Below, piece by piece: positions 48,647-63,100 of a DNA stretch of 64,000 nt. Numbering within the stretch: position 1 is the first letter of the stretch; each line of letters begins with the position of its first letter. The notes below the pieces were generated by a model. That model was not told the DNA's origin, did not search any database, and saw only the letters and a list, made by a program, of their open reading frames with translations. Source of the DNA: Pictodentalium vernedei (Eukaryota; Mollusca; Scaphopoda; Dentaliida; Dentaliidae); the NCBI GenBank assembly GCA_031216915.1, contig CM062292.1, positions 2,166,457-2,230,456 on the forward strand, written 5' to 3'. Made by a program: the position numbers and the translations under genes.

Positions 48647-50780
48647 TTTCATATTAAATCAAGCCCCACAATCATGCAGCCATGACATTTTCATATTAAA
48701 TCAAGCCCCACAATCATGCAGCCATGACATTTTCATATTAAATCAAGCCCCACAATCATACAGCCATGAAATTTTCATATTAAATCAAACCCCACAATCA
48801 TACAGCCATGACATTTTCAGATTAAATCAAGACCCACAATCATCACAGCCATGACATTTTCATATTAAATCAAGCCCCACAATCATACAGCCATGACATT
48901 TTCATATTAAATCAAGCCCCACAATCATACAGCCATGACATTTTCTTATTAAATCAAGCCCCACAATCAATCATACAGCCATGACATTTTCAAATTAAAT
49001 CAAAACCCCACAATCATACAGCCATGACATGTTCAGATTAACCCAAACCCCACAATCATACAGCCATGACATTTTCATATTAAATCAAGCCCCACAGTCG
49101 TGCAGCCATGACATTTTCAGTTTAAATCAAGCCCCACAGTCATATAGCCATGACATTTTCAGTTTAAATCAAGCCCCACAGTCATACAGCCATGACATTT
49201 TCAGTTTAAATCAAGCCCCACAATCATACAGCCATGACATTTTCATATTAAATCAAGCCCCACAATCATACAGCCATGACATTTTCTTATTAAATCAAGC
49301 CCCACAATCATACAGCCATGACATTTTCAGATTAAATCAAGCCTCACAATCATACAGCCATGACATTTTCAATTTAAATCAAGCCCCACAGCCATGGCGC
49401 CATAATGTTTTCATATTAAATCAAGCCCCACAATCATACAGCCATGACATGTTCAGATTAACCCAAACCCCACAATCATACAGCCATGACATTTTCATAT
49501 TAAATCAAGCCCCACAGTCGTGCAGCCATGACATTTTCAGTTTAAATCAAGCCCCACAGTCATATAGCCATGACATTTTCAGTTTAAATCAAGCCCCACA
49601 GTCATACAGCCATGACATTTTCAGTTTAAATCAAGCCCCACAATCATACAGCCATGACATTTTCATATTAAATCAAGCCCCACAGCCATGGAGCCATGAC
49701 ATTTTCAGATTAACCCAAACCCCACAATCAATCAGCCATGACATTTTCATATTATTATTATTATTATTATTATTATTGGTGTTTTTAAGGTCACATGTTT
49801 CTGCACAATGGCTAATCATGACTGACAGTTTTATGGGTGGAGGAAGCCAGAGTACCCGGAGAGAACCACCGAGCAATGGCGAGCAACTGTCAGCTCCCCA
49901 ACATACGAACTCCACACAAGCAGGGTTAGCAAATTTTCATATTAAATCAAGCCCCACAGCCATGGAGCCAGGACATTTTCAAATTAAATCAAAACCCCAC
50001 AATCATGCAGCCATGACATTTTCAGATTAAACCAAACCCCACAGTCATGGAGCCATGACATTTTTATATTAAATCAAGCCCCACAGCCGTGGAGCCATGA
50101 CATTTTCAGATTAAATCAAACTCCACAATCATGGAGCCATGACATTTTCATATTAAATCAAGCCCCACAATCATACAGCCATGATATTTTCATATTAAAT
50201 CAAGACCCACAATCATACAGCCATGATATTTCATATTAAATCAAGCCCCACAGTCATGCAGCCATGACATTTTCAGATTAACCCAAACCCCACAATCATA
50301 CAGCCATGACATTTTCATATTAAATCAAGCCCCACAGCCATGGAGCCGTGACATGTTCAGATTAAATCAAACCCCACAATCATGCAGCCATGATGTTTTC
50401 AGATTAAACCAAACCCCACAATCATGGAGCCATGACATTTTCATATTAAATCAAGCCCCACAGCCATGGAGCTATGACATTTTCAGATTAAATCAAACCC
50501 CACAATCATGCAGCCATGACATTTTCATATTAAACCAAACCCCACAATCATGGAGCCATTACATTTTTATATTAAATCAAGCCCCACAATCATACAGCCA
50601 TGACATTTTCAGATTAACCCAAACCCCACAATCATGCAGCCATGACATTTTCATATTAAATCAAGCCCCACAATCATTCAGCCTTGACGTTTTCAGTTTA
50701 AATCAAGCCCACACAGTCATGCAGCCATGACATTTTCAGATTAAATCAAGCCCCACAGTCATGCAGCCATGACATTTTCT
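48647..50780. repeat. 42-bp tandem repeat, right part (about 46 copies)
   Basis: Same unit as at 40976. The 42-bp period equals 14 codons, so a long ORF (49029-50030) reading SHDIFSLNQAPQSY arises from periodicity alone and runs on through a SINE insertion. A 420-bp block at 49029-49430 is repeated at 49449-49690. Each unit has TTTTCAG|A, a weak acceptor-like motif. Confidence 0.92.
49755..49932 (-). mobile_element. 5'-truncated SINE fragment, reverse orientation
   Basis: Read on the minus strand it is related to the SINE at 8239-8595: 'ccggagtacccggagagaac' and 'cgagcaactgtcagctcc' pair with that element's 3' half, and the tail is (AAT)n, seen as (TTA)n at 49755-49777. It is flanked by a 12-bp target duplication ATTTTCATATTA (49743-49754, 49933-49944), which is a single segment in the 42-bp unit, so retroposition into the array is clear. 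Confidence 0.8.
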
Positions 50781-50804
50781 CTTGATGTTGAGTGATCATA
50801 AGCA

Positions 50805-50945
50805 TCAATAAATCAATAAACCCTAGTGTAGTTATAAATCAATAAACACTATTGTAGTTATAAATCAATAAACACTATTGTAGTTATAAATCAATAAACA
50901 CTATTTTAGTTATAAATCAATAAAGTCTATTGCAGTTATAAAAGG
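50805..50945. repeat. 26-bp tandem repeat, five copies, before exon C
   Basis: GTTATAAATCAATAAA recurs at 50831, 50857, 50883 and 50909, with a last partial copy at 50935. It lies 70-200 bp upstream of the exon C acceptor. Confidence 0.9.
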
Positions 50946-51012
50946 GAGATTTTTCTTGAAAAAAACTCATTTTTGTTTTATATCTTAATTTATATCATTG
51001 CTGTTTTTACAG

Positions 51013-51118
51013 GATGTAGATGACTTTTTTGAAAGTGAGAAATCATTCCTCGTAGAGTATCACAATAAAATTAAAGATGGAACAGTTAAAGGGGACAAAA
51101 TGACAAGAATTCATAAAA
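51013..51118 (+). CDS. SNX6: Sorting nexin SNX5/6-like, internal exon C (start of BAR domain)
   Basis: A 106-bp exon of 35 codons plus one base. The acceptor is GCTGTTTTTACAG (ending 51012) and the donor is AAAA|GTACGT at 51119. The peptide starts DVDDFFESEKSFLVEYHNK and ends KMTRIHK. The family has DVDDFFE..., an EYHN/NYYN..KD block and K/RMTR.HK at the first helix of the BAR domain, which drives dimerisation and sensing of curved membranes. Exon B ends in phase 0 and this exon begins in phase 0. It ends in phase 1, and the next exon lies beyond the window. Its donor is followed after ~37 bases by another large tandem array. Confidence 0.93.
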
Positions 51119-51154
51119 GTACGTATAGCCTTATCATTACTTGTATCAATAGTC

Positions 51155-54100
51155 ATTATTTTAACCTGCTTACTGAGGTTGACATTATACTGATAGAGCA
51201 GGACAGGATTTTAAAATGCTCACTGAGCTAGACATTATACTGTAGAGGAGGACAATATTTTAAACTGCTCACTGAGCTTGACATTCTATTGGTAGAGGAC
51301 AGTATTTTAAACTGCTCACTGAGCTTGACATTCTATTGGTAGAGGACATTATTTTAAACTGCTCACTGAGCTAGACATTCTATTGGTAGAGGAGGACATT
51401 ATTTTAAACTGCTCACTGAGCTTGACATTTTATTGGTAGAGGAGGACATTATTTTAAACTGCTCACTGAGCTTGACATTCTATTTGTAGAGGACAATATT
51501 TTAAACTGCTCACTGAGCTTGGCATTTTATTGGTAGAGGAGGACATTATTTTAAACTGCTCACTGAGCTTGACATTCTATTGGTAGAGGACAGTATTTTA
51601 AACTGCTCACTGAGCTTGACATTCTATTGGTAGAGGACATTATTTTAAACTGCTCACTGAGCTTGACATTTTATTGGTAGAGGAGGACATTATTTTAAAC
51701 TGCTCACTGAGCTTGACATTCTATTGGTAGAGGACGACATTATTTTAAACTGCTCACTGAGCTTGACATTCTATTGGTAGAGGACATTATTTTAAACTGC
51801 TCACTGAGCTAGACATTTTATTGGTAGAGGAGGACATTATTTTAAACTGCTAACTGAGCTTGACATTTTATTGGTAGAGGAGGACATTATTTTAAACTGC
51901 TCACTGAGCTTGACATTTTATTGGTAGAGGACAGTATTTTAAACTGCTCACTGAGCTAGACATTCTATTTGTAGAGGACAATATTTTAAACTGCTCACTG
52001 AGCTTGACATTCTATTTGTAGAGGACAATATTTTAAACTGCTCACTGAGCTTGACATTTTATTGGTAGAGGAGGACATTATTTTAAACTGCTCACTGAGC
52101 TTGGCATTTTATTGGTAGAGGAGGACATTATTTTAAACTGCTCACTGAGCTTGACATTCTATTGGTAGAGGACAGTATTTTAAACTGCTCACTGAGCTTG
52201 ACATTCTATTGGTAGAGGACATTATTTTAAACTGCTCACTGAGCTAGACATTCTATTGGTAGAGGAGGACATTATTTTAAACTGCTCACTGAGCTTGACA
52301 TTTTATTGGTAGAGGAGGACATTATTTTAAACTGCTCACTGAGCTTGACATTCTATTCGTAGAGGACAATATTTTAAACTGCTCACTGAGCTTGGCATTT
52401 TATTGGTAGAGGAGGACATTATTTTAAACTGCTCACTGAGCTTGACATTCTATTGGTAGAGGACATTATTTTAAACTGCTCACTGAGCTTGACATTCTAT
52501 TGGTAGAGGACATTATTTTAAACTGCTCACTGAGCTAGACATTTTATTGGTAGAGGAGGACATTATTTTAAACTGCTCACTGAGCTTGACATTTTATTGG
52601 TAGAGGAGGACATTATTTTAAACTGCTCACTGAGCTTGACATTTTATTGGTAGAGGACAGTATTTTAAACTGCTCACTGAGCTAGACATTCTATTTGTAG
52701 AGGACAATATTTTAAACTGCTCACTGAGCTTGACATTCTATTTGTAGAGGACAATATTTTAAACTGCTCACTGAGCTTGACATTTTATTGGTAGAGGACA
52801 TTATTTTAAACTGCTCACTGAGCTTGGCATTTTATTGGTAGAGGAGGACATTATTTTAAACTGCTCACTGAGCTTGACATTCTATTGGTAGAGGACAGTA
52901 TTTTAAACTGCTCACTGAGCTTGACATTCTATTGGTAGAGGACATTATTTTAAACTGCTCACTGAGCTAGACATTTTATTGGTAGAGGAGGACATTATTT
53001 TAAACTGCTCACTGAGCTTGACATTTTATTGGTAGAGGAGGACATTATTTTAAACTGCTCACTGAGCTTGACATTTTATTGGTAGAGGACAGTATTTTAA
53101 ACTGCTCACTGAGCTAGACATTCTATTTGTAGAGGACAATATTTTAAACTGCTCACTGAGCTTGACATTCTATTTGTAGAGGACAATATTTTAAACTGCT
53201 CACTGAGCTTGACATTTTATTGGTAGAGGAGGACATTATTTTAAACTGCTCACTGAGCTTGGCATTTTATTGGTAGAGGAGGACATTATTTTAAACTGCT
53301 CACTGAGCTTGACATTCTATTGGTAGAGGACAGTATTTTAAACTGCTCACTGAGCTTGACATTCTATTGGTAGAGGACATTATTTTAAACTGCTCACTGA
53401 GCTAGACATTCTATTGGTAGAGGAGGACATTATTTTAAACTGCTCACTGAGCTAGACATTTTATTGGTAGAGGACATTATTTTAAACTGCTCACTGAGCT
53501 AGACATTCTATTGGTAGAGGAGGACATTATTTTAAACTGCTCACTGAGCTTGACATTTTATTGGTAGAGGAGGACATTATTTTAAACTGCTCACTGAGCT
53601 TGACATTTTATTGGTAGAGGAGGACATTATTTTAAACTGCTCACTGAGCTTGACATTCTATTGGTAGAGGACGACATTATTTTAAACTGCTCACTGAGCT
53701 TGACATTCTATTGGTAGAGGACATTATTTTAAACTGCTCACTGAGCTAGACATTCTATTGGTAGAGGAGGACATTATTTTAAACTGCTCACTGAGCTTGA
53801 CATTTTATTGGTAGAGGACAGTATTTTAAACTGCTCACTGAGCTAGACATTCTATTTGTAGAGGACAATATTTTAAACTGCTCACTGAGCTTGACATTCT
53901 ATTTGTAGAGGACAATATTTTAAACTGCTCACTGAGCTTGACATTTTATTGGTAGAGGAGGACATTATTTTAAACTGCTCACTGAGCTTGACATTTTATT
54001 GGTAGAGGACATTATTTTAAACTGCTCACTGAGCTTGACATTTTATTGGTAGAGGAGGACATTATTTTAAACTGCTCACTGAGCTAGACATTCTATTGGT

Positions 54101-57100
54101 AGAGGACATTATTTTAAACTGCTCACTGAGCTTGACATTTTATTTGTAGAGGACAATATTTTAAACTGCTCACTGAGCTTGACATTCTATTGGTAGAGGA
54201 CATTATTTTAAACTGCTCACTGAGCTTGACATTTTATTTGTAGAGGACAATATTTTAAACTGCTCACTGAGCTTGACATTTTATTGGTAGAGGACATTAT
54301 TTTAAACTGCTCACTGAGCTAGCAATTTTTTTGTAGAGGACAATATTTTAAACTGCTCACTGAGCTTGACATTCTATTGGTAGAGGAGGACATTATTTTA
54401 AACTGCTCACTGAGCTTGACATTTTATTGGTAGAGGAGGACATTATTTTAAACTGCTCACTGAGCTTGACATTTTATTGGTAGAGGAGGACATTATTTTA
54501 AACTGCTCACTGAGCTTGACATTTTATTGGTAGAGGACAGTATTTTAAACTGCTCACTGAGCTTGACATTTTATTTGTAGAGGACAATATTTTAAACTGC
54601 TCACTGAGCTTGACATTCTATTGGTAGAGGAGGACATTATTTTAAACTGCTCACTGAGCTTGACATTTTATTTGTAGAGGACAATATTTTAAACTGCTCA
54701 CTGAGCTTGACATTTTATTTGTAGAGGACAATATTTTAAACTGCTCACTGAGCTTGACATTTTATTGGTAGAGGAGGACATTATTTTAAACTGCTCACTG
54801 AGTTTGACATTCTATTGGTAGAGGAGGACATTATTTTAAACTGCTCACTGAGCTTGACATTTTATTGGTAGAGGAGGACATTATTTTAAACTGCTCACTG
54901 AGCTTGACATTTTATTGGTAGAGGACAGTATTTTAAACTGCTCACTGAGCTTGACATATTATTGGTAGAGGAGGACATTATTTTAAACTGCTCACTGAGC
55001 TTGACATTTTATTTGTAGAGGACAATATTTTAAACTGCTCACTGAGCTTGACATTTTATTGGTAGAGGACATTATTTTAAACTGCTCACTGAGCTTGACA
55101 TTTTATTTGTAGAGGACAATATTTTAAACTGCTCACTGAGCTTGACATTTTATTGGTAGAGGAGGACATTATTTTAAACTGCTCACTGAGCTTGACATTT
55201 TATTGGTAGAGGACAGTATTTTAAACTGCTCACTGAGCTAGACATTCTATTTGTAGAGGACAATATTTTAAACTGCTCACTGAGCTTGACATTCTATTTG
55301 TAGAGGACAATATTTTAAACTGCTCACTGAGCTTGACATTTTATTGGTAGAGGAGGACATTATTTTAAACTGCTCACTGAGCTTGACATTTTATTGGTAG
55401 AGGACATTATTTTAAACTGCTCACTGAGCTTGACATTTTATTGGTAGAGGAGGACATTATTTTAAACTGCTCACTGAGCTAGACATTCTATTGGTAGAGG
55501 ACATTATTTTAAACTGCTCACTGAGCTTGACATTTTATTTGTAGAGGACAATATTTTAAACTGCTCACTGAGCTTGACATTCTATTGGTAGAGGACATTA
55601 TTTTAAACTGCTCACTGAGCTTGACATTTTATTTGTAGAGGACAATATTTTAAACTGCTCACTGAGCTTGACATTTTATTGGTAGAGGACATTATTTTAA
55701 ACTGCTCACTGAGCTAGCAATTTTTTTGTAGAGGACAATATTTTAAACTGCTCACTGAGCTTGACATTCTATTGGTAGAGGAGGACATTATTTTAAACTG
55801 CTCACTGAGCTTGACATTTTATTGGTAGAGGAGGACATTATTTTAAACTGCTCACTGAGCTTGACATTTTATTGGTAGAGGAGGACATTATTTTAAACTG
55901 CTCACTGAGCTTGACATTTTATTGGTAGAGGACAGTATTTTAAACTGCTCACTGAGCTTGACATTTTATTTGTAGAGGACAATATTTTAAACTGCTCACT
56001 GAGCTTGACATTCTATTGGTAGAGGAGGACATTATTTTAAACTGCTCACTGAGCTTGACATTTTATTTGTAGAGGACAATATTTTAAACTGCTCACTGAG
56101 CTTGACATTTTATTTGTAGAGGACAATATTTTAAACTGCTCACTGAGCTTGACATTTTATTGGTAGAGGAGGACATTATTTTAAACTGCTCACTGAGTTT
56201 GACATTCTATTGGTAGAGGAGGACATTATTTTAAACTGCTCACTGAGCTTGACATTTTATTGGTAGAGGAGGACATTATTTTAAACTGCTCACTGAGCTT
56301 GACATTTTATTGGTAGAGGACAGTATTTTAAACTGCTCACTGAGCTTGACATATTATTGGTAGAGGAGGACATTATTTTAAACTGCTCACTGAGCTTGAC
56401 ATTTTATTTGTAGAGGACAATATTTTAAACTGCTCACTGAGCTTGACATTTTATTGGTAGAGGACATTATTTTAAACTGCTCACTGAGCTTGACATTTTA
56501 TTTGTAGAGGACAATATTTTAAACTGCTCACTGAGCTTGACATTTTATTGGTAGAGGAGGACATTATTTTAAACTGCTCACTGAGTTTGACATTCTATTG
56601 GTAGAGGCGGACATTATTTTAAACTGCTCACTGAGCTTGACATTTTATTGGTAGAGGAGGACATTATTTTAAACTGGTCACTGAGCTTGACATTTTATTG
56701 GTAGAGGAGGACATTATTTTAAACTGCTCACTGAGTTTGACATTCTATTGGTAGAGGAGGACATTATTTTAAACTGCACACTGAGCTTGACATTTTATTG
56801 GTAGAGTACAATATTTTAAACTGGTCACTGAGCTTGACATTCTATTGGTAGAGGAGGACATTATTTTAAACTGCTCACTGAGCTTGACATTTTATTGGTA
56901 GAGTACAATATTTTAAACTGCTCACTGAGCTTGACATTTTATTGGTAGAGGAGGACATTATTTTAAACTGCTCACTGAGTTTGACATTCTATTGGTAGAG
57001 GAGGACATTATTTTAAACTGCACACTGAGCTTGACATTTTATTGGTAGAGTACAATATTTTAAACTGCTCACTGAGCTTGACATTTTATTGGTAGAGGAG

Positions 57101-60100
57101 GACATTATTTTAAACTGCTCACTGAGCTTGACATTTTATTGGTAGAGGAGGACATTATTTTAAACTGCTCACTGAGCTAGACATTTTATTTGTAGAGGAC
57201 AGCATTTTAAACTGCTCACTGAGCTTGACATTCTATTGGTAGAGGACAATATTTTAAACTGCTCACTGAGCTTGACATTCTATTGGTAGAGGAGGACATT
57301 ATTTTAAACTGCTCACTGAGCTTGACATTTTATTGGTAGAGGAGGACATAATTTTAAACTGCTCACTGAGCTAGACATTTTATTTGTAGAGGACAGTATT
57401 TTAAACTGCTCACTGAGCTAGACATTATATTGGTAGAGGAGGACATTATTTTAAACTGCTCACTGAGCTAGACATTTTATTCGTAGAGGACATTATTTTA
57501 AACTGCTCACTGAGCTTGACATTTTATTGGTAGAGGAGGACATTATTTTAAACTGCTCACTGAGCTTGACATTTTATTGGTAGAGGAGGACATAATTTTA
57601 AACTGCTCACTGAGCTAGACATTTTATTTGTAGAGGACAGTATTTTAAACTGCTCACTGAGCTAGACATTATATTGGTAGAGGAGGACATTATTTTAAAC
57701 TGCTCACTGAGCTAGACATTTTATTGGTAGAGGACATTATTTTAAACTGCTCACTGAGCTTGACATTTTATTGGTAGAGGAGGACATTATTTTAAACTGC
57801 TCACTGAGCTTGACATTTTATTGGTAGAGGAGGACATTATTTTAAACTGCTCACTGAGCTTGACATTTTATTGGTAGAGGAGGACATTATTTTAAACTGC
57901 TCACTGAGCTAGACATTCTATTGGTAGAGGACATTATTTTAAACTGCTCACTGAGCTTGACATTTTATTGGTAGAGGACGACATTATTTTAAACTGCTCA
58001 CTGAGCTAGACATTTTATTGGTAGAGGACAATATTTTAAACTGCTCACTGAGCTTGACATTCTATTGGTAGAGGAGGACATTATTTTAAACTGCTCACTG
58101 AGCTTGACATTTTATTGGTAGAGGACATTATTTTAAACTGGTCACTAAGCTTGACATTCTATTGGTTGAGGAGGACATTATTTTAAACTGCTCACTGAGC
58201 TTGACATTTTATTGGTAGAGGAGGACATTATTTTAGACTGCTCACTGAGCTAGACATTTTATTGGTAGAGGACATTATTTTAAACTGCTCACTGAGCTTG
58301 ACATTTTATTGGTAGAGGAGGACATTATTTTAAACTGCTCACTGAGCTTGACATTTTATTGGTAGAGGAGGACATTATTTTAAACTGCTCACTGAGCTTG
58401 ACATTTTATTGGTAGAGGAGGACATTATTTTAAACTGCTCACTGAGCTAGACATTCTATTGGTAGAGGACATTATTTTAAACTGCTCACTGAGCTTGACA
58501 TTTTATTGGTAGAGGACGACATTATTTTAAACTGCTCACTGAGCTAGACATTTTATTGGTAGAGGACAATATTTTAAACTGCTCACTGAGCTTGACATTC
58601 TATTGGTAGAGGAGGACATTATTTTAAACTGCTCACTGAGCTTGACATTTTATTGTTAGAGGAGGACATTATTTTAAACTGGTCACTAAGCTTGACATTC
58701 TATTGGTTGAGGAGGACATTATTTTAAACTGCTCACTGAGCTTGACATTCTATTGGTAGAGGACATTATTTTAAACTGCTCACTGAGCTTGGCATTTTAT
58801 TGGTAGAGGACAGTATTTTAAACTGCTCACTGAGCTTGACATTTTATTGTTAGAGGAGGACATTATTTTAAACTGCTCACTGAGCTAGAAATTTTATTGG
58901 TAGGGGACAATATTTTGAACTGCTCACTGAGCTAGACATTCTATGGGTAGAGGATATTTTCTTAAACTGCTCACTGAGCTTGACATTTTATTGTTAGAGG
59001 AGGACAATATTTTGAACTGCTCACTGAGCTAGACATCCTATGGGTAGAGGATATTTTCTTAAACTGCTCACTGAGCTTGACATTTTATTGTTAGAGGAGG
59101 ACATTATTTTAAACTGCTCACTGAGCTTGACATTTTATTTGTAGAAGAGGACATTTTCTTAAACTGCTCACTGAGATAGACATTCTATTGGTAGAGGACA
59201 TTATTTTAAACTGCTCACTGAGCTAGACATTTTATTGGTAGAGGAGGACATTTTAAACTGCTCACTGAGCTTGACATTTTATTGGTAGAGGAGGACATTA
59301 TTTTAAACTGCTCACTGAGCTTGACATTTTATTGGTAGAGGACATTATTTTAAACTGCTCACCGAGCTTGACATTTTATTGGTAGAGGAGGACATTATTT
59401 TAAACTGCTAACTGAGCTTGACATTTTATTGGTAGAGGAGGACATTATTTTAAACTGCTCACTGAGCTTGACATTTTATTGGTAGAGGACAGTATTTTAA
59501 ACTGCTCACTGAGCTAGACATTCTATTTGTAGAGGACAATATTTTAAACTGCTCACTGAGCTTGACATTCTATTTGTAGAGGACAATATTTTAAACTGCT
59601 CACTGAGCTTGACATTTTATTGGTAGAGGAGGACATTATTTTAAACTGCTCACTGAGCTTGGCATTTTATTGGTAGAGGAGGACATTATTTTAAACTGCT
59701 CACTGAGCTTGACATTCTATTGGTAGAGGACAGTATTTTAAACTGCTCACTGAGCTTGACATTCTATTGGTAGAGGACATTATTTTAAACTGCTCACTGA
59801 GCTAGACATTCTATTGGTAGAGGAGGACATTATTTTAAACTGCTCACTGAGCTTGACATTTTATTGGTAGAGGAGGACATTATTTTAAACTGCTCACTGA
59901 GCTTGACATTCTATTCGTAGAGGACAATATTTTAAACTGCTCACTGAGCTTGGCATTTTATTGGTAGAGGAGGACATTATTTTAAACTGCTCACTGAGCT
60001 TGACATTCTATTGGTAGAGGACATTATTTTAAACTGCTCACTGAGCTTGACATTCTATTGGTAGAGGACATTATTTTAAACTGCTCACTGAGCTAGACAT

Positions 60101-63100
60101 TTTATTGGTAGAGGAGGACATTATTTTAAACTGCTCACTGAGCTTGACATTTTATTGGTAGAGGAGGACATTATTTTAAACTGCTCACTGAGCTTGACAT
60201 TTTATTGGTAGAGGACAGTATTTTAAACTGCTCACTGAGCTAGACATTCTATTTGTAGAGGACAATATTTTAAACTGCTCACTGAGCTTGACATTCTATT
60301 TGTAGAGGACAATATTTTAAACTGCTCACTGAGCTTGACATTTTATTGGTAGAGGACATTATTTTAAACTGCTCACTGAGCTTGGCATTTTATTGGTAGA
60401 GGAGGACATTATTTTAAACTGCTCACTGAGCTTGACATTCTATTGGTAGAGGACAGTATTTTAAACTGCTCACTGAGCTTGACATTCTATTGGTAGAGGA
60501 CATTATTTTAAACTGCTCACTGAGCTAGACATTTTATTGGTAGAGGAGGACATTATTTTAAACTGCTCACTGAGCTTGACATTTTATTGGTAGAGGAGGA
60601 CATTATTTTAAACTGCTCACTGAGCTTGACATTTTATTGGTAGAGGACAGTATTTTAAACTGCTCACTGAGCTAGACATTCTATTTGTAGAGGACAATAT
60701 TTTAAACTGCTCACTGAGCTTGACATTCTATTTGTAGAGGACAATATTTTAAACTGCTCACTGAGCTTGACATTTTATTGGTAGAGGAGGACATTATTTT
60801 AAACTGCTCACTGAGCTTGGCATTTTATTGGTAGAGGAGGACATTATTTTAAACTGCTCACTGAGCTTGACATTCTATTGGTAGAGGACAGTATTTTAAA
60901 CTGCTCACTGAGCTTGACATTCTATTGGTAGAGGACATTATTTTAAACTGCTCACTGAGCTAGACATTCTATTGGTAGAGGAGGACATTATTTTAAACTG
61001 CTCACTGAGCTAGACATTTTATTGGTAGAGGACATTATTTTAAACTGCTCACTGAGCTAGACATTCTATTGGTAGAGGAGGACATTATTTTAAACTGCTC
61101 ACTGAGCTTGACATTTTATTGGTAGAGGAGGACATTATTTTAAACTGCTCACTGAGCTTGACATTTTATTGGTAGAGGAGGACATTATTTTAAACTGCTC
61201 ACTGAGCTTGACATTCTATTGGTAGAGGACGACATTATTTTAAACTGCTCACTGAGCTTGACATTCTATTGGTAGAGGACATTATTTTAAACTGCTCACT
61301 GAGCTAGACATTCTATTGGTAGAGGAGGACATTATTTTAAACTGCTCACTGAGCTTGACATTTTATTGGTAGAGGACAGTATTTTAAACTGCTCACTGAG
61401 CTAGACATTCTATTTGTAGAGGACAATATTTTAAACTGCTCACTGAGCTTGACATTCTATTTGTAGAGGACAATATTTTAAACTGCTCACTGAGCTTGAC
61501 ATTTTATTGGTAGAGGAGGACATTATTTTAAACTGCTCACTGAGCTTGACATTTTATTGGTAGAGGACATTATTTTAAACTGCTCACTGAGCTTGACATT
61601 TTATTGGTAGAGGAGGACATTATTTTAAACTGCTCACTGAGCTAGACATTCTATTGGTAGAGGACATTATTTTAAACTGCTCACTGAGCTTGACATTTTA
61701 TTTGTAGAGGACAATATTTTAAACTGCTCACTGAGCTTGACATTCTATTGGTAGAGGACATTATTTTAAACTGCTCACTGAGCTTGACATTTTATTTGTA
61801 GAGGACAATATTTTAAACTGCTCACTGAGCTTGACATTTTATTGGTAGAGGACATTATTTTAAACTGCTCACTGAGCTAGCAATTTTTTTGTAGAGGACA
61901 ATATTTTAAACTGCTCACTGAGCTTGACATTCTATTGGTAGAGGAGGACATTATTTTAAACTGCTCACTGAGCTTGACATTTTATTGGTAGAGGAGGACA
62001 TTATTTTAAACTGCTCACTGAGCTTGACATTTTATTGGTAGAGGAGGACATTATTTTAAACTGCTCACTGAGCTTGACATTTTATTGGTAGAGGACAGTA
62101 TTTTAAACTGCTCACTGAGCTTGACATTTTATTTGTAGAGGACAATATTTTAAACTGCTCACTGAGCTTGACATTCTATTGGTAGAGGAGGACATTATTT
62201 TAAACTGCTCACTGAGCTTGACATTTTATTTGTAGAGGACAATATTTTAAACTGCTCACTGAGCTTGACATTTTATTTGTAGAGGACAATATTTTAAACT
62301 GCTCACTGAGCTTGACATTTTATTGGTAGAGGAGGACATTATTTTAAACTGCTCACTGAGTTTGACATTCTATTGGTAGAGGAGGACATTATTTTAAACT
62401 GCTCACTGAGCTTGACATTTTATTGGTAGAGGAGGACATTATTTTAAACTGCTCACTGAGCTTGACATTTTATTGGTAGAGGACAGTATTTTAAACTGCT
62501 CACTGAGCTTGACATATTATTGGTAGAGGAGGACATTATTTTAAACTGCTCACTGAGCTTGACATTTTATTTGTAGAGGACAATATTTTAAACTGCTCAC
62601 TGAGCTTGACATTTTATTGGTAGAGGACATTATTTTAAACTGCTCACTGAGCTTGACATTTTATTTGTAGAGGACAATATTTTAAACTGCTCACTGAGCT
62701 TGACATTTTATTGGTAGAGGAGGACATTATTTTAAACTGCTCACTGAGTTTGACATTCTATTGGTAGAGGCGGACATTATTTTAAACTGCTCACTGAGCT
62801 TGACATTTTATTGGTAGAGGAGGACATTATTTTAAACTGGTCACTGAGCTTGACATTTTATTGGTAGAGGAGGACATTATTTTAAACTGCTCACTGAGTT
62901 TGACATTCTATTGGTAGAGGAGGACATTATTTTAAACTGCACACTGAGCTTGACATTTTATTGGTAGAGTACAATATTTTAAACTGGTCACTGAGCTTGA
63001 CATTCTATTGGTAGAGGAGGACATTATTTTAAACTGCTCACTGAGCTTGACATTTTATTGGTAGAGTACAATATTTTAAACTGCTCACTGAGCTTGACAT

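Noticed and set aside
49029-50030. 333-codon ORF reading SHDIFSLNQAPQSY repeats
   Set aside because: 42-bp period equals 14 codons; the frame also runs through an inserted SINE, which a real gene would not be expected to tolerate.
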